Made by a program: the position numbers and the translations under genes. From Rubritepida sp. (GTDB lineage Bacteria > Pseudomonadota > Alphaproteobacteria > Acetobacterales > Acetobacteraceae): DNA of 5,189 nucleotides. Shown one piece after another: positions 4,690 to 5,189 of this stretch; position 1 is the stretch's first letter; every line of letters begins with the position of its first letter. The notes below the pieces were generated by a model that searched no databases, was not told the DNA's origin, and saw only the letters and a list, made by a program, of their open reading frames with translations. The DNA is taken from the NCBI GenBank assembly GCA_028291485.1, contig JAQGHZ010000432.1:1-5189 (forward strand), given 5' to 3'.

Positions 4690-5189
4690 ATGTCCCTCAA
4701 GCGCATCCTGGTCGTCGCGGCGGCGATACTGTGTCTGGCAGGACTGACTCCTGCCCGCGCGGCAGTGAATCTCTACAGCTTATCAGTCCAGGTCACCTCC
4801 TTTGGCGGCCCCTTTTCCGGTCAAACCTACACCGGCACTTTCCAAGCAGACAGTTCAACGGGCCAAGTAACCAATTTCAGCGCTAACCTGCTGAACGGCC
4901 TCTACGCGTTGGCCAATCTTGGAAACGTCGCGACCTTCGACGGATCGGGAAATGTAACTAGGCTGACCTTCCAGGGCGTCGTGGCTGCACCTGATGGGAA
5001 TCACAACTTCGGTTTCACTTCGGGCTTCACCGACTTTCAGGTCACAAACGTACTTGGCCTCAACTTGAATAACTATTGGGCATTCCTCACGACCAATTTC
5101 GGGGTTCAGGGTGGTGGAACGCCGGTTTTCACCAATCTCGGCCCGGTCGCGGTGCCCGAGCCCGCAACGCTGGCGCTGTTTAGTCTCGC
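4690..5189 (+). CDS. Secreted PEP-CTERM domain protein, C-terminus cut by window edge
   Basis: From the ATG at 4690 the frame stays open for 166 codons to the window end. Residues 1-24 form a Sec signal peptide (K4, R5, hydrophobic core 6-19, AXA site P21-A22-R23-A24, cleavage before A25). The mature part is rich in Asn, Thr, Gly, Phe and Val, has no cysteine, and looks like a beta-strand-rich extracellular domain. It ends in VPEPATLALFSL (155-166), the start of a PEP-CTERM sorting signal, which should continue as a hydrophobic helix and a basic cluster beyond the window. Such proteins are processed by an exosortase and are typically linked to exopolysaccharide or biofilm matrix; the cargo function here is unknown. 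Base and codon use (TTA, ATA, TGT, GTA, ACT) is clearly less GC-rich than rph or hrcA, which fits recent acquisition or relaxed selection. A weak purine-rich ribosome site (GCGAGAAAACG) precedes the ATG. The exosortase gene is not in this window. Confidence 0.88.
   Translation, partial: MSLKRILVVAAAILCLAGLTPARAAVNLYSLSVQVTSFGGPFSGQTYTGTFQADSSTGQVTNFSANLLNGLYALANLGNVATFDGSGNVTRLTFQGVVAAPDGNHNFGFTSGFTDFQVTNVLGLNLNNYWAFLTTNFGVQGGGTPVFTNLGPVAVPEPATLALFSL

Noticed and set aside
4596..4886. A 96-codon plus-strand frame in the leader and start of the PEP-CTERM gene
   Set aside because: It has no ribosome site or motif and overlaps the signal-peptide-bearing frame starting at 4690, which is a much better gene model.
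1..5189. CRISPR array, tRNA, rRNA or riboswitch
   Set aside because: No regularly spaced direct repeats, no tRNA cloverleaf landmarks and no conserved RNA motifs were seen on either strand.

Overview
The window looks like chromosomal DNA from a high-GC alphaproteobacterium, most plausibly Acetobacteraceae (Roseomonas or Belnapia-like). This rests on strong G/C bias at third codon positions in the core genes, the linkage of rph, rdgB, hrcA and grpE, the style of HrcA and GrpE, and the presence of IS630-type and PEP-CTERM sequences. The genus is an inference that cannot be proven from this window.

Layout, left to right. (1) 1-759, minus strand: the N-terminal 253 codons of an unrecognised lipoprotein with a clear lipobox. 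It is cut by the window edge. (2) 760-933: a spacer with a possible terminator for the next two genes. (3) 934-1572 and 1569-2285, minus strand: rdgB (dITP/XTP pyrophosphatase) and rph (RNase PH), overlapping by 4 bases and so probably translationally coupled. Rph is the upstream gene. (4) About 2286-2400: a divergent control region with a perfect GTGACA-N7-TGTCAC inverted repeat. No canonical CIRCE element is visible. (5) 2401-3489 and 3522-4079, plus strand: hrcA (heat-shock repressor) and grpE (DnaK nucleotide exchange factor), a likely operon. (6) 4080-4200: two perfect hairpins without U-tracts. (7) 4197-4423, minus strand: a broken, internally deleted IS630-family transposase. (8) 4424-4689: a lower-GC intergenic region with a candidate promoter starting TTGACA. 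(9) 4690 to the right edge, plus strand: a secreted PEP-CTERM protein whose VPEP sorting motif falls just before the window ends.

The core is a conserved housekeeping and stress block. Rph trims tRNA 3' ends and RdgB removes non-canonical purine nucleotides. HrcA and GrpE regulate and serve the heat-shock chaperone system. The two flanks are accessory: an orphan lipoprotein where hemW often follows rdgB in relatives, and an IS remnant plus PEP-CTERM gene where dnaK-dnaJ often follow grpE. I did not find a convincing new multi-gene system. The least explained parts are the lipoprotein, the PEP-CTERM cargo, the inverted repeat in the rph/hrcA control region, and the IS630 deletion derivative.
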